A stretch of 64,000 nt of DNA from Bisporella sp. PMI_857. Its lineage: Eukaryota; Ascomycota; Leotiomycetes; Helotiales; Helotiaceae. Position 1 is the stretch's first letter, and each line of letters opens with the position of its first letter. The stretch is from assembly GCA_021307315.1 (NCBI GenBank), contig JAJSPD010000093.1, positions 91,074-155,073 on the forward strand. The letters are read 5' to 3'. This document shows positions 35,254 to 46,793 of the stretch, in pieces. Position numbers and translations under genes: made by a program. The notes under the pieces are model-generated. The model made no database searches. It had not been told where the DNA came from and saw only the letters and a list, made by a program, of their open reading frames with translations.

Positions 35254-36554
35254 ATTTAAAGCACCTGCTCTAATGATACTGCAATTGATGCTATTGCTCA
35301 ATATATTACAGTCAGGCAAGTCTTGTTAGCAAGCCCCATGGATGGCAGTGACCAGAGCTCCTCTAAGAACGCCAATCCTCTATAAACACGCATTTCTTCC
35401 TCCCAGTTGCCAATATTATACACGGCGAGATAATGATGCGATGCAAATCGGCACCATCAGCGTAGTATGATATAATATGGTCTAGCAAGACCTAGGAGAG
35501 GGACATGATGCAACCTCCGTTTTGGTTTGTACAATAACAACAACGACAACGACGGGAAGACTCATACTTTTGGCATCGAGGTACGGGTAAGGTCCGATCA
35601 CGCGATCACGTGCCTAAACTACAAGGGGGGTTAGGCCTATGATAAACTAGACCTTCTTGGCATTAGATAAATTGGAAACGTATGAACGCCTGTCACTCTT
35701 AAGTTTACCTACCTACTAACTATTATTGAATGACCTAATCATTCGTTCTAGATCTACCCTTTTCTTTCTTTCTTTTGTCATCTCTCCCGTTGGCTTTAGC
35801 TGTAGGTTGCGTGGATATTCTTACCGTTTCATTGCTAGGAAGGGCAGGGCGGAGACAAATGGGCCTTGAACTTGCTTACAAACAGGTTTCGGCTAACCAA
35901 ACTAAGACTGTCAGCGAAATGGAACTAACCTCATATAGGTAGGCATGCAAATCTCATATCACTACGGACACTCATAAAACGCAACAAAGGAATCGTGGTT
36001 GATGACAGTGTGGGGACACACTCTTAACAGCCTCATAAACTGCGGCATGCGACAAAATACATTCAGGGACTACAACTGGTGATCTACGTTGGACGCTAGT
36101 GCAGTTGGGGGCCAGATGCTAACTGTGGCATGGGCATACAATCCATAAAATTCGGCTGTAAAGTTGTTGGTTAGGGCGGTGACTACGTATTTGCCTGCTA
36201 TCAAGCTGGTAGAATCGAGTTGAATGAATTCAAACTGGCGCTGAAAAATGATGGCACTAACACTGCTCATTACCCAATATACAAACAAGCTCCGGCAGAC
36301 CAAGATCCTAACCGTTCTATCCAAGCAAGTAGCTTCCTTTATCTCGTTAAGACCTGGAAACCTTTCTCTAGGGGTGGTGACAGAACTCAATGGGTTGGCT
36401 TGAAGACCCAGATAAAGAAGACAATTACTTAGTTTCATTGATTTCATCGCTTGATTGCTCCTTGCCATGGCCTATTTCCACGCCTTATTTTTTGCCTTGT
36501 TCAGGAATCTCAAACACCAGCCTGATCCTCACTTTGGGTTGATCTTCAATCACA
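35254..36554. other. Intergenic region, no secure gene
   Basis: About 1.3 kb between the transcription factor promoter side and the 3' end of the TMEM16 gene. A 132-codon ORF with a true ATG lies at 36070-36468 (-). It has no motif and no homology I recognise, and could be a chance ORF or an orphan gene. Confidence 0.4.
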
Positions 36555-39057
36555 TCATTCATTTATCTTTCTTCGTTTCACTAAGGGCGCCCTTTGAATT
36601 GTTAGCCTCATTCGCAAACTTCCTAGGAGCAATCGCCAAACCTTAGAAATATACTGACAACCGATCGCGATTGTCTCTGCCTGACCTCGTTGTCGCTGCC
36701 AGAATCGCTCTGAGGGCGTGCCATGACCACCAAGGGTCGATTCCCGTGCTTCATCCTCCGGGGTGCTTCTACTGATCTTTTCTCCTGGGGCAATCCCACT
36801 ACTTGCAGCTTTTTCGGTAGCTTTCTGTCCTTTGATCTTCTCGACGTATTGCCTATGAAGGTCAGCATCAACATGACAATCAAATCCCAAGGAGCAATCT
36901 CACTTTCGGACAAGGAAGCGCTCGGCTCTTTCTTTTTGCATTCCTGGGCTGTCAATCTTACTTAGAGCTTTCCTGACCCCAAGTTGAACCGCGAGGTAGA
37001 TATGCTCGGCGAAGAACATTGTTAATAGTAGCCCCCAAGCCTTGATGTCTGAAGGGTGTCCTCCAGTCCCCAAATGGTCGCCATTAAACAAAAATACCAA
37101 CGCTGCGCTACTCAAGCTCCCGAGCCAAGCCAGAAACCCCAGAGCATCCAGCCAGGGCCCGATCGAGTCAGCCCTCCACGGGACAGGACGTTGACTTTCT
37201 ATAGCAATCTTCAATGCATCACCACGCAGTTCGATCCAGTTGTTAATCAAGAAGGAACAAGCTGTTAGGGGCCACACCACGGAGAACAGAGACAAGTATC
37301 CAAACTGAACAATCATCTCTCTGAAATCGGAAGTAACATCATACACTCCAAGTTCTGCTTCGGATCTGACTCTTGCTAGAAATTTGGCTTCTTCTGGATC
37401 ATCATCAGCAGTAGAAATGACATCACCACCGCCACGTTTTACTGCTTGGCTAGCTTTGACTTGCTTTACCTTCTTGAAGACCGTGCGCTTCACATATGGA
37501 ACGATGATCTCAAGGGCAAAGTTCACAATTTGTGCAGTAACTGTAAAGTAAATAACCTGCTTCATCAACCTGTCCGGATTAATCTGAAAGTCAACCTTTG
37601 GCGCTGTTGTTTGCTTCTCATCTTCGGCAAAGGGCTTGACTGTGAGCTGGAAAATATCAAGGTGAGGGACGATTATTTGCGCAAATGGCACGTAGACAAA
37701 TGCTGTGAGGAAAATTGGGAGATACGAGGTAATGAAGTTTAACACAAAAATCTTTTGAACCATTGCTGCTTCGTGTGCTATAGACCATTAGCTAGGGATG
37801 TAGGTATACGAGACCGAAGAATTACCATCGCTGGTCTCGTAGTTTTCGAAGTCAGTCAATCTGGCCGCAAACCCAGTCAAGAGGGTGGATAGAGTTGGCA
37901 TGACCGTAGTCAGAATGATCGTGGGTAGGAATGTCTGAAGCTGTTAAATCAACGTGGGTTTTAGGATATGCTGGCTTACTAGGTAACTTTTGAATGGTCC
38001 GTCATATACCTCAGATATAAATATCTCTATGCCGAAACATGTTGCGATGAGACTACCAAGAATAGCTGCTGCAGCAATAGCGAATGGCACTTGCAATAAC
38101 TGCCAGGACAGTCTTTTGAATGGAGAGTAAATTTTCACTTCTTCTCCAGTCACCGGATCCTTTATTTCACCCTCGTGCCGGAAAGCTGCTCGTTTTCGTT
38201 GAATCTTGGAGACACCACGAACTCCCCACTGAACAGCTAGGTCCATCTCTTGTTTCCTCCAGTATTCAGTGAATCCAACACACCATAATGCATTCACTAT
38301 CGCATAAAATGGTGAGTATGACCCAAGCAAGACCCATGATGAGAAACCAAAAACAGCCGGGAACGTGAGAGCCAAGAAGTAGGATTGTAGAAATGAGAAG
38401 TAGAAGGCAATTTTCTCTCCAAATCTGTTTCTAATCTCCGTCAAGTCTTTGGTATCAAGGAATGTTTTTAATGTTAAGTCCTTAATCCAAGCCTTGTTGA
38501 AAGTATGGTCGTGGAGGGCAAAGATGGATTCTACGGCTTCCCAAGCTCCGCTTTTTGGAGTGATCCCAGCACCGCCCTCATTTCTTGGCTTGGTAATCAG
38601 TAAATAGACTAGCCGAAGTCGCTCAGCTTCAGTGATCGGTTCATTATCCAAATTCGAATTTAATTCTTTCTCTGGAGCAGCGGTTCGGACTCCACAAAGC
38701 CAGTCTTGTACTCGTGATCGATAAACTTCGGCTTTCAGGTGTGTATTGGATGCAACCTTGACAAACACCAAAACTGCGCAGTTGTCACTGTTCCGCACCT
38801 CAGTCAACAATCCGACATCGTTAAGAGCACTAATAAGCTCTGCAAATTTGCTTTCCGCCTCTGATTTTTCTACAAGGAACACGTGAGAAAGAGGACGTAA
38901 AGCCGGTACTACCTTCTTACCAGTGGAAGAAAATCGGTAATTAATCACATAATCAACACTAACGGTGATTAGATATGAATGATCAGAACGGGAATGAACA
39001 CAAAATACTCAAAATTGGTGTGTAGGGCACCATCGTTCCTTTTGGGCGGAACAGCCA
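36555..39057 (-). CDS. TMEM16/anoctamin family lipid scramblase (Ist2-like)
   Basis: Five exons: 39008-39057, 37980-38958, 37826-37940, 36904-37777 and 36555-36852 (771 aa, phases consistent). Introns are 49, 39, 48 and 51 nt. The start is MAVPPKRNDG. The cytosolic N-terminal domain (TEVRNSDNCAVLVFVKVASN) precedes about ten membrane segments. Recognisable anoctamin blocks are ITKPRNEGGAGITP, FGEKIAFYFSFLQSYF, EYWRKQEMDLAVQWGVRGV, FVLNFITSYLPIFLTAFVY, FGYLSLFSVVWPL, NNWIELRGDALKIAI and the C-terminal HGTPSERFWQRQRG. It closely resembles the structurally studied fungal TMEM16 scramblases, which move phospholipids between leaflets when Ca2+ binds; yeast Ist2 also tethers ER to plasma membrane. 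A 63-nt stretch in the last exon has splice signals but is in frame, so a 750-aa form is possible. Confidence 0.94.
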
Positions 39058-39644
39058 TTGTTGCAAATTCAAACGGATAGATAATAGACTTCAACTCTGT
39101 ATCCGGGGAAAGAGAAACCGTTCAGAACTTGAGTATGGAGAACTTTTGAGGTCAAATTAATAAACAAAAACAATTTGACTTTAAAAGCAAGATGAGGTAG
39201 CTGGATATATAGTTCGGGGCCTTGTTTGTTGTCTTCAGCTAGGTAGGGATGACGTCGAGTGCGCCTCAGCTTAGGTAATGAATTATGTAGATGCTGTTAG
39301 GACAAACTCCCAAGGATGACCCCTGTAGCGATCAGTGTAATTCACCTCATTTGCGCCTCGCCAGCTATCTAGGATACATGTCAAATCTCCATAACTCCTC
39401 CAGTGACTTCGACTCCAACTTGAAGGCAATCTTTCTTCCGCAGATCTCACGAGAGCTTGCTCATCTATGGTCAGTGGCAATACTGTACAACACTAAAGCT
39501 AGTATTGTTCAACGCATTACTCCTCCCTCCTGCTTTCAATGGCAGCTCCCAGCGTGTTAGTCACCATTTGGGTCAAAGCCTAACATAGTTCCTCTGAGCT
39601 ACGATTATTCTCTCTTTGCCGTCTATTAGTACGCCCATAGCACC
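39058..39644. promoter_or_regulatory. Divergent intergenic region (TMEM16 - metallophosphoesterase)
   Basis: 587 bp between two divergent start codons. It must hold both promoters. I see no distinct motif that I would assign. Confidence 0.4.
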
Positions 39645-41033
39645 ATGGAACATCAACACCGCGCAGCAATTAAGAAGGAAACTGCTTGGCGACGGCAGAA
39701 TGAATGGGATCCCCCAACACTCCTTGATAGCTTATTGACATCGCCTTTGCGGTATCTGGTCTCACTACTTTACTTTGTCCTCCTTGCATTTCGAGGCGCT
39801 CCTTTTAAGCCACCACGCAATAAGCCCCATATTCGAATTGTTTGCATCTCCGACACGCACTCAAATACCACCTCTATACCAGACGGAGATGTGTTGATTC
39901 ATGCGGGAGATATGGTCAATTCGGGTTCCTTTCGCGACATTCAGGCGCAAATAGACTGGATAGCTTCACTCCCCCACCGAGAGAAAATCATTATTGCTGG
40001 GAATCATGATAATTACTTCGACCATAACTCGAGAAAGGACGAGGATAATGGACATAAGCTGAACCTCAGGTCAATACACTATTTGGAAAACAAAGCTATC
40101 ACTTTAAGGTTTAAAGGCGGGAGGAAGCTCAATTTTTATGGCTCTCCGGGGATTCCACAGATTGGTGGCCTGGAGCATGCGTAAAGAAGCAATTTTTAGT
40201 ATGTTGGATTTGACGCTAAGAGGCTAATAGCATACAGATTCCAATATCAAGCAAATGTTAATTTCTGGTCCAACCGAATTCCAAAGGAAACCGACGTGCT
40301 CATAACTCATACACCTCCAAAGCATCATCTTGATCTTAGTATGGGCTGCCCCTCGCTTCTGTCTGAAGTATGGAGGGTTCAACCGCGTCTACACGTATTT
40401 GGTAATGGACTTGCCAAGCACAATTTCCTACTGAAACCTGATTTATTTTACTCCTGAGATTCATATTTTAGACGGACTGTTGGAGCATGTATCTAACAGG
40501 GAAATTGATTATGTATCAGTGCTTACCCCGCGTGTTATATTTAAGAAGGCAAGCTAATTCGCGTATTTCCAATTCTAGGACATGTGCATTCTGGGCATGG
40601 TAAAGAAGCAGTATATGTAAAACCCACCTCCCCGTTAGCGTTCTGCTCTAGCTATGGATACTGGTGCATGCAACGGCACACAAACCATGAGACGGCCTTG
40701 CGTGCCTCTGGACGCAGTTATCCATTCTTGCTAAGCCAGATCGAAATCATTATGCCTAAGAGATCTTGCTAATTCTTTTTTTAGTGGGACGAAGGACAAT
40801 TGGCGTATGAACGTGTATTGAGCAGCACTGGTACAAGCATTTTCAGTGACTTGGTTCCGAGTGCAACTTGGTGGGCAGCTTTCAAGGTTGCCTTCTATGG
40901 TGTCAGGGGAATTTTATGGGATCGATTAATGGTTGGCCCGGGAGGATCCAACGGGTGTCTCATGGTGAACGCTGCCATTGTGTGGCAGTCAACAACTGAT
41001 GTGGGCAACAAACCGCAGATTGTAGACTTATAG
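39645..41033 (+). CDS. Calcineurin-like metallophosphoesterase (MPPED-type)
   Basis: Four exons: 39645-40180, 40238-40401, 40579-40616 and 40785-41033 (328 aa, phases consistent). Introns are 57, 177 and 168 nt. A hydrophobic stretch (YLVSLLYFVLLAF, about residues 37-49) suggests a membrane anchor. The metal-binding motifs follow in order: SDTH (D70, H72), HAGDM (D89), AGNHD (N120, H121), ITHTPP (His) and GHVHSGHG (exons 2-3). The tiny 38-nt exon 3 encodes most of the last motif (HVHSGHGKEAVY). The exon 4 tail has SNGCLMVNAAIV and a Val/Thr-rich end. Members hydrolyse phosphodiesters or phosphomonoesters using a dinuclear metal site; the substrate is unknown. Reading the genome without introns would stop at 40184. 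Confidence 0.9.
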
Positions 41034-41280
41034 TTCGGTTGTCTTGGGAGTAATTGCCATGTTCCATATATGAGGCTGTTATTTTGAGGCTATTGGAGCG
41101 TATGGAAAAATACTCATGGTCCCCAAAATTCCTTTGGGGAATGGCAACCGTCTCTCATCTCCACATCCTGTCTTTTCCTCAATTTGAGTCTCAGATCTGC
41201 AAATGCATACTATTTCAGACCAAATACATAGAGAGTATCTGCACCTCATCACGGGCCCCAGATTGGCGACACGTTGCTCC

Positions 41281-41873
41281 TCATAACTTGGTAGGTGGCC
41301 TTTGAAAAACCACTTTATCATGTGCGCAGTGAACGGCAACTTTTCCATCTGGTAACCTTATAACTCCTCGGACCATACACGTCTTTTTACCTGCAGCCAC
41401 TATCTCACACTCCACGATACATTTTGTTCCTACTGGAACGGGTCGCAGGTACGTCGTATTCAGAGCTCTGCTCACATGGCCAGCGTCGAGAAAGCCATGC
41501 TTCGCGATGGTCAGCAAAGCAGTCGAGGTCAGCGAATCCAGAATCGTTGCTGCCGCACCGCCATGGAGGTTTCCCGATTTATTGCATAGCTGAGGGATGA
41601 CTACGAGCTCCCAGACACAGGACTGTGACGGAGCGTCTGCTGATATGAACTTGCACTGCTTCAGACCGGAAACATCGTATCCATTATAGCCGGGTGCTGT
41701 GGATGGGTCAGGACAATGTCATGTGATTTAATAGAGTGAAGTTCTAGTCTTGAGATGGTAGACACTATGCTCTACTTACTGCTCGTGAGTTCTTGGTGAA
41801 GTCTTTTTATACGATCCTCAATAGACAAGGATAGGTCAGGCTGGTTATATGACTGGACTCCCTTGGACGCCAT
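41281..41873 (-). CDS. Hotdog-fold thioesterase (PaaI/THEM, 4HBT superfamily)
   Basis: Two exons: 41780-41873 and 41281-41696 (169 aa), with an 83-nt intron. The start is MASKGVQSYNQPDLS. The hotdog signature LCNKSGNLHGGAAATILDSL (HGG with the following helix) and LNTTYLRPVPVGTKCIVECE are typical of fungal PaaI-like acyl-CoA thioesterases. The enzyme hydrolyses acyl-CoA thioesters; no targeting signal is obvious. It converges with the metallophosphoesterase gene, with only 247 bp between the stops. Confidence 0.88.
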
Positions 41874-42661
41874 TGTGTTTGGGACAATGGATGATGTCAT
41901 TCCTTACTTGCAGGTACGTACTTAATTTAATCGCACAGTACAGTAGAGTACAGTATGCGTTGAGAGTAGAAGTCGAGCAGTAGGTACTGTAAGGTCAAGC
42001 CAGGTACTGTGTGGTGCAAAAAGGAAACCCATGTCAACGCCAAGGACTTTCTTCAGGGCAGATTAAATGCGCAGTTTGAATCCCGCAGCCCTGAAACTAC
42101 GTACTAATCATCACGCTAGCAAGGGGGTGTCGATACTTTTTGCACCCTACTGTACTATGTAGTTGCCGAGGTCTAAGTAGTTAGTAACATATTTCGGTGC
42201 AATGATTATCCGACGATACCCGCTCCACCCCGCTCCCCCACCTTCCTTTGGCTGGTTGTTGGAGTTGAACCCGATCCGATTCCCGGACATGCGGATCAAA
42301 ATGCTGCTGTATCATATCCCCCTGTTTCCTTTCCATGTCCAGGTGGCGGGAAGCCAACAAATCATTATCAACGTGTTTCGAACATTGCACTGTCCATCTT
42401 GCCAAGCCTTGTGAACCTTACAGGGGGAGGCTGGTTAGGTACTGTACTGTATTGTACTGTATCCCCCATTCTCTCGTGATAATATCTAACGAAATCTATG
42501 ACAACACAATCTAGTTTACTTTGCTTTTCTTTCCCACTAATTTTCCCCCTGATATCCTGTTAGTTCACCCACCTACCCATCAATACACAACCTCTTCCTA
42601 CAGACAATTAAGAGGGCATTGAGCACATCCGACTCTATTTCAATTGCACTGGTTGAGAAAG
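41874..42661. promoter_or_regulatory. Divergent intergenic region with TACTG/CAGTA arrays
   Basis: About 790 bp between the thioesterase (-) and flavocytochrome b2-like (+) starts. It holds two clusters of TACTGTA/CAGTA units (41936-41957 and 42440-42462) and isolated TACTGT copies between. The region just before 42662 is pyrimidine- and CCAC-rich, like a fungal core promoter. Confidence 0.45.
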
Positions 42662-44408
42662 ATGCCCCTAAGTGGCAAGGAAGTCGCCAAACACAGCTCG
42701 AGAGAGTCTTGTTGGGTGATTGTGCATGTATGTCTACGCCTTTGTTTCATCATGCTGGAACCGCTAATTGTGATGTAGGGTAAAGCATACGATGTGACGG
42801 AATTTCTCCCAGGTTTGCAGCAAATCCGTGCCTTCCACAGAACAGGCAGGTAGACTAAATTTTCTACTAGAACATCCTGGCGGCCCAAAGATCATCCTTA
42901 AATATGCTGTATGCTGCCCTGTTCTTAATGCAGAGTTGACTTTATTTGACCTTTCTCTAGGGTAAAGATGCGACAGAAGAGTACGAGCCCATACACCCTC
43001 CAGACACTCTGGACAAGTACCTGGGCAAATCGAAGCACTTGGGAGAGGTTGACATGGGGACTGTCAAGAAGGAGGGAAAAGCTGAGTCACCAGAAGAGAA
43101 GGAGAGGCAGGAAAGGATCAAGCACATGCCAATTCTGGAGCAATGTTATAACCTGATGGATTTCGAGTCGGTAGCGCGTCGAGTCATGAAAAAAACGGCC
43201 TGGGCTTATTACTCAAGTGGCGCCGATGATGAGATTGTGAGTACCATCTTGGATTGTATACAATGTATGAGAATGCGCTAACTCTTGCAGACTCTGAGAG
43301 AAAACCATAGTGCTTTTCACAAGATCTGGTTTAGACCTCGAATCTTGGTAGATGTAGAAAAGGTCGATTTCTCAACAACAATGCTTGGAACGAAGGTCGA
43401 CATCCCCTTCTACGTCACTGCTACAGCACTAGGGAAATTGGGTCACCCCGAAGGCGAGGTTCTCCTTACTCGGGCAGCAAAGAAGCATAACGTTATTCAA
43501 ATGATACCTACTCTTGCCTCCTGCTCCTTTGATGAAATCATGGACGCTGCTCAAGGAGATCAAGTGCAGTGGATGCAGTTATATGTCAACAAGGATCGAG
43601 AGATCACCAAGAAAATCATTCAACACGCTGAATCTCGCGGTTGCAAAGGACTCTTCATCACAGTGGATGCACCTCAGCTAGGTCGAAGGGAAAAGGATAT
43701 GCGATCAAAGTTTACTGATGTTGGATCTAATGTCCAGTCTGGATCTACAACCGATAACTCTCAAGGCGCTGCCAGAGCCATCTCCAGCTTTATCGATCCA
43801 TCTCTAAGCTGGAAGGATATTCCCTGGTTTCAGTCGGTCACAAAGATGCCTATCATTCTCAAAGGCGTGCAACGGGTAGAAGATGTAATCCGCGCTGTAG
43901 AGATTGGCGTGCAAGGAGTTGTTCTCTCTAATCACGGAGGTCGGCAGCTTGATTTTGCACGTTCGGGCATAGAGGTGCTTGCTGAAGTTATGCCTGTCCT
44001 TCGAGAAAGAGGGTGGGAAGAGCGCATTGAAATATATATTGACGGAGGCCTACGACGGGCAACTGATATTATCAAAGCGCTTTGTCTGGGTGCCAAAGGT
44101 GTTGGGATCGGGAGACCGTTTCTATATGCCATGAGCTCGTATGGAGAGCCCGGCGTCGACAGAGCTATGCAACTATTAAAGGACGAAATGGAGATGAATA
44201 TGAGGTTGATTGGCTGCTCCAGCATTGATCAGCTCAATCCGACTTTGGTAGACACCAGAGGTTTGAATCTGCATACCACAAATGTTCCAACTGATAGTTT
44301 GGTATGTCGTTACATCTTTTACGCGGACTCATGTGCTTGCTAACGAGATCCCAGGGCCTTGCTATTTATGACCCTTTGGTGAATCCCGCAGAAAAGGCCA
44401 AGTTATGA
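42662..44408 (+). CDS. Flavocytochrome b2-type FMN-dependent L-lactate (alpha-hydroxyacid) dehydrogenase
   Basis: Six exons: 42662-42727, 42779-42812, 42871-42908, 42961-43236, 43291-44301 and 44355-44408 (492 aa, phases consistent). The N-terminus begins at once with a cytochrome b5 domain whose heme ligand loop is HPGG (about 35-38) and has a second His in YEPIHPPDT. The FMN TIM barrel follows: DIPFYVTATALGKLGHPEGE, MQLYVNKDREI, TVDAPQLGRREKD, SNHGGRQLDFARSG (active-site His about 353) and the FMN phosphate site DGGLRRATDIIKALCLGAKG. This matches yeast CYB2, which oxidises L-lactate and passes electrons to cytochrome c. Unlike CYB2 there is no mitochondrial presequence, so a cytosolic paralog or an unseen upstream exon is possible. 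The substrate may be another 2-hydroxy acid. Confidence 0.92.
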
Positions 44409-45352
44409 GAGCCTGTTCACAGAACGCTGACTGAAGATTGTATATACATATATATCTGTAATAGATCTATATTAGTGTACATATCATATTTCCAGATTCC
44501 TAGGCCACATTCCCTACGGCTTCGCCAATAGTTTCCACACACAACCTCGACCGAGATTTGATTAGTTGCACTTGCGGAAAGTTCGTTTACCAATAATCCA
44601 GGGAATTCTTTCCAACACGTATTTCCTCTAACAGCTGGCATTGTCGCTGTATCACCTCGTAGAATGAGTAAAATTGATTTGATATCCCATCCCTTTTCCG
44701 CCGCTCAGCCACTAGGATTCATCAGTCGCACTAGTTGGATCTCGTTGTAGCTAATTCTCTTAAGGAATATCTCATGGTTTCAGCCTCATTTAGTACTATG
44801 CGCTAATAATTGAATTCTCGTATCCTATATGTAAAGAGACTCAACTAACCGCATGTGTTCTCGCTATCTGTTTTGATTCAGTGGCCTTCATGCAGATTTC
44901 GGTTTTAGGCCCCAGTAATATGGAGTGGTCCACAGCCGCGATGTGCGTCATAAAACCTTGACCCAACAAGGCGTAGAAATTATGCCAATCTCGATTAATG
45001 GTGCACGAAGCACTTGCACCTCTAACCCCAATACACCTAGTAAACTTATGTGTGCTTGAATCGGGAAGGGATGTTGTTTGTTTACTTTTTTTCCAAGCCT
45101 CGTACCTGCGCTGATTACCTTAGAGAAGAATTTCTTGCATAATACCAGGTACCTTACTCTATCTGCCTACACTTCTGCGCATGCGATACCCCGCGTTGTC
45201 AGCAGTAGTCGAACATATTGCATCTGCAGATGATGAGCTGCGTAGGATCTCGCTCAACAAGGATTTTCTTCCAGTTCTGCTAGAGTACCAGTCACTGTCG
45301 ATCGACAGGTCGAGATACGTCCTATCGCAAAGTTTTCATGCGACACGCGAAG
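44409..45352. other. Intergenic region
   Basis: About 0.94 kb containing the 3' flank of the dehydrogenase and the promoter of the Rab gene. I see no gene or repeat. Confidence 0.45.
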
Positions 45353-46296
45353 ATGGCACAATCACTGGAAGCCAAAATCGTGGTCCTAGGGTCGCAAGGC
45401 GTTGGGAAGACAAGTCTGGTGCAAAGATACGTAAAAAATCAGTTTACTCCGTCAAGTACGACAAGCACTGTTGGTGCCTCATTTCAGACGAAACGCGTTG
45501 TGGATGAAAGCGACACCGTGGTGCGGTTGCAAATATGGGATACTGCGGGACAAGAACGCTTTCGGTATGCATTTTACTCGAAGGACCGGACCAAGCTGAC
45601 AACCATAGCTCGATATCGCGCCTTTATTATAGAGGCGCCAATGCTTGCATACTATGTTACAGTATTACGGACCTGGCGTCTTTCGAGGAAATGGGGGTCT
45701 GGTTGAATGAGCTTCGTTCGAACCTACCCAAGGATATCATCCTACATGTTGTAGGCACTAAAGCAGATCTCGTCGCGCGGGAGCCGACTAAACGAGAGGT
45801 TCCGTTCGAGCGTTGCATAGCCTACGTAGCAGACAATCTCGCCCCTGGACTTTCGTCCACACCTCCAGCGACCGCAACTCCTTCCGGGTTGCCTCAATCA
45901 TTCTTTGCGGGTGCGGATGGGGCTCGCAGCCCATCGTCAAAAAGAAGCAGTGGGTTTTGGGGACAAGAGGTGGGCTGGGATTGCTGCCATGAGGTCAGTG
46001 CAGAGAGTGGTGAGGGTGTAGAAGAGGTATTCAGAGTAATCACCCGGAAACTAGTGGAACAAAATAGAAAAATGCAAGAGCAGTTAAGCAGCGCAATTCA
46101 GACCCCTGGCACCCCCGGCTACGAAAATATAGGGAGCGATGGTGGATACTTTGACGGAATGAGGCCCGGGGGGAGTTTTCGAGTCGGAAGGGATCGGAGG
46201 TCATGGTTAGGTTTCCCGGTTGATGTTGCTATTGAAGAAGGGCAAGAAAGTGAAACGTACGGACACCAAGTCAAGGCAAGGAGGAAGTGCTGCTAG
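45353..46296 (+). CDS. Rab-family small GTPase with an insertion
   Basis: Two exons: 45353-45564 and 45609-46296 (299 aa), with a 44-nt intron. The start MAQSLEAKIVVLG is preferred; an in-frame ATG at 45338 would add five residues. The motifs are a GSQGVGKT P-loop (13-20), WDTAGQERF (Q67), the Rab signature YYRGANACILCY, GTKADL in place of the usual NKxD (T121), and SAESG. The protein ends RRKCC, a double-cysteine site for geranylgeranylation, so it is membrane-bound. Between GTKADL and the SAESG motif there is an insertion of about 50 Ser/Pro/Ala-rich residues (STPPATATPSGLPQ). A further 60-residue Gly-rich tail precedes the CC. It is nearest in type to endosomal Rab5/22/24-like proteins, but I would not name an ortholog. 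Confidence 0.88.
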
Positions 46297-46793
46297 TTTC
46301 TAATAGCATGAGGTGTCATGAGACTTTGAATAATGCGTTATGTCATTGGATACCCATTGTTGGAGTTATTAAGGAGCTTGGCTATTATGGGATTGCATCT
46401 GCAAAGGAGTTGAATTGGTTTGTAGCATATATACACCTGGAGATGCATAAGGGTCAAGACATGTCAATAAGAACTTGTTCTGTAAAGTGCAGGAAATCCT
46501 ATGCTCCCGAGTTTTGAAGCACACACTATACAAAATCATAGCGCAACTCCCATACAAAATTCTTTATGCTGTATGTTAGGCTCCAGATGCGAGACAATAT
46601 TCAGCGCTTCCCGCTAGAGAATCGCAAGGAAGGCAGTAATAGTCACAAACCTGCCTCCCTTCGACCTTGTCTCTCATAACTTTTTACACGCAAAATTCAC
46701 CAATTCCAAAGCCTTTCATTTACAATCTGAGTGCTAAGAACTGGTATGCTGCAAAACCATGCATGTCTAACGCCAATCCCATAAAAAATCCAT
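46297..46793. other. Convergent 3' intergenic region (Rab / YKT6)
   Basis: About 500 bp between the stop codons of the convergent Rab gene and YKT6. It should hold both polyadenylation regions. I see nothing else. Confidence 0.45.

Noticed and set aside
36070..36468. 132-codon minus-strand ORF with an ATG
   Set aside because: No domain, homology or coding periodicity that I can see; left as a possible orphan only.
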